Of a stretch of 5,134 nucleotides of DNA, positions 4,793-5,134 are shown one piece after another. The DNA lies in NCBI GenBank assembly GCA_903853735.1, contig CAINUH010000256.1, positions 1-5,134 of the forward strand, written 5' to 3'. The DNA is from an uncultured Desulfomonile sp. (GTDB taxonomy: Bacteria; Desulfobacterota; Desulfomonilia; Desulfomonilales; Desulfomonilaceae). A model generated the notes under the pieces. It was not told the DNA's origin, searched no databases, and saw nothing but the letters and a program-made list of their open reading frames with translations. Each line of letters opens with the position of its first letter. Positions within the stretch are counted from its first letter, which is position 1. The position numbers and the translations under genes were made by a program.

Positions 4793-5134
4793 ATTCTTTT
4801 CGTTTTGAACAACCCCTTCAGGCCGTCCTCCCACTGTTTCCTGTGGGCTAACCAATAATTCGGAATGGACAAAAAAACCTGACAAGAAAAAGTGAGAAAG
4901 GATGAAAAAAGCCTAATACGCAATTGTACGCTTTGGTAATTCGGGGTTGAGGTTTCAAATCCTTCCTCTCCACCAGCTTGGACTACGTGAATGGCGTGAT
5001 GTCAAACGATTTGGTCTTGGGTTTAGGCGTGCGGCATGGCTCATCTGGGCCTTGGCCAATAAAAAACTGAGGGACTTTCGCCGGCGGAAGAGGCAAAGAG
5101 GTGTGGATATGTCATCTCGTTGCGTGATACGATA
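4793..5134. other. Gene-less region upstream of the Cys-rich gene
   Basis: About 340 bases with no convincing coding region on either strand. It holds a small hairpin at 4830-4847 (minus strand CCCAC/GTGGG arms, an A-A mismatch, a G-C pair and a GAAA loop), probably in the leader of the Cys-rich gene. It also has several T-rich tracts on the minus strand at 4861-4916 and a tRNA 3'-end-like segment at 4949-4975. A weak promoter-like pair (TTGTCA with AATTAT, 19-base spacer) lies upstream of the hairpin, too poor to call. From 4976 to the window end I recognise nothing beyond a CGCCGGCG palindrome near 5079-5088 and an A6 tract at 5061-5066. Confidence 0.5.
4949..4975 (+). other. Degenerate tRNA 3'-end-like segment (possible att remnant)
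   Basis: The plus strand reads GGTTTCAAATCC followed by TTCCTCTCCACCA. This resembles a tRNA T-loop (GGTTCAAATCC with one extra T), an acceptor 3' arm and CCA, closest in style to tRNA-Ser. No D-arm, anticodon arm or 5' acceptor strand (GGAGAGG) lies upstream, and the T-stem does not pair properly. It is therefore not a functional tRNA. It could be a fragment left by integration at a tRNA gene, or chance. Confidence 0.25.

Noticed and set aside
4621..4923. 100-codon minus-strand open frame overlapping the Cys-rich gene
   Set aside because: It overlaps the Cys-rich gene in another frame, shows no family features and lacks a good start; the Cys-rich gene has a perfect ribosome binding site, signal peptide and terminator.
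5061..5095. CGCCGGCG palindrome followed by T6 on the minus strand as a terminator
   Set aside because: The palindrome leaves only a short usable stem and the T-tract is about 8 bases away from it.

Overview
The window reads as a compact regulatory locus from a Gram-negative-type bacterium of moderate G+C content. All four supported genes lie on the minus strand, so transcription runs from high to low coordinates. An extracytoplasmic-function (ECF) sigma factor, a membrane anti-sigma factor with zinc-finger motifs and exported proteins fit a proteobacterial or Desulfobacterota-like host. The small Cys-rich exported protein resembles ones I associate with delta-proteobacterial relatives, but the taxonomic guess is weak.

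Layout in transcription order. Positions 5134-4776 are a gene-less upstream region with T-rich tracts, a small hairpin and a degenerate tRNA 3'-end-like segment. Positions 4775-4542 encode a 77-residue secreted Cys-rich protein, closed by a clear intrinsic terminator at 4483-4525. Positions 4482-4225 are the control region of the next unit, with a pair of 11-bp direct repeats and an extended -10 promoter candidate. Positions 4224-3625 encode an ECF-type sigma factor. A 137-bp spacer with a GC-rich hairpin over the sigma stop codon follows. Positions 3487-2495 encode a membrane anti-sigma factor with two HxxxCxxC zinc motifs, one transmembrane helix and an unusual alpha/beta extracytoplasmic domain; it starts at TTG. 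A 163-bp intergenic region then carries a near-ideal ECF promoter (GGAACTT-N16-TCAAA). Positions 2331-16 encode a 771-residue exported caspase-like (peptidase C14) protein with an EF-hand-type loop and about 14 ankyrin repeats.

The most interesting reading is a self-contained signalling circuit. The membrane anti-sigma factor senses something outside the cytoplasm, releases the sigma factor, and the sigma factor reads the promoter directly in front of the caspase-ankyrin gene. The product is an exported caspase-fold protease with a large protein-binding solenoid and a possible calcium site. The gene calls are strong. The promoter match is visible in the sequence. The wiring between them is inference, and the biological purpose (envelope stress, defence, cell death or protein processing) is unknown.
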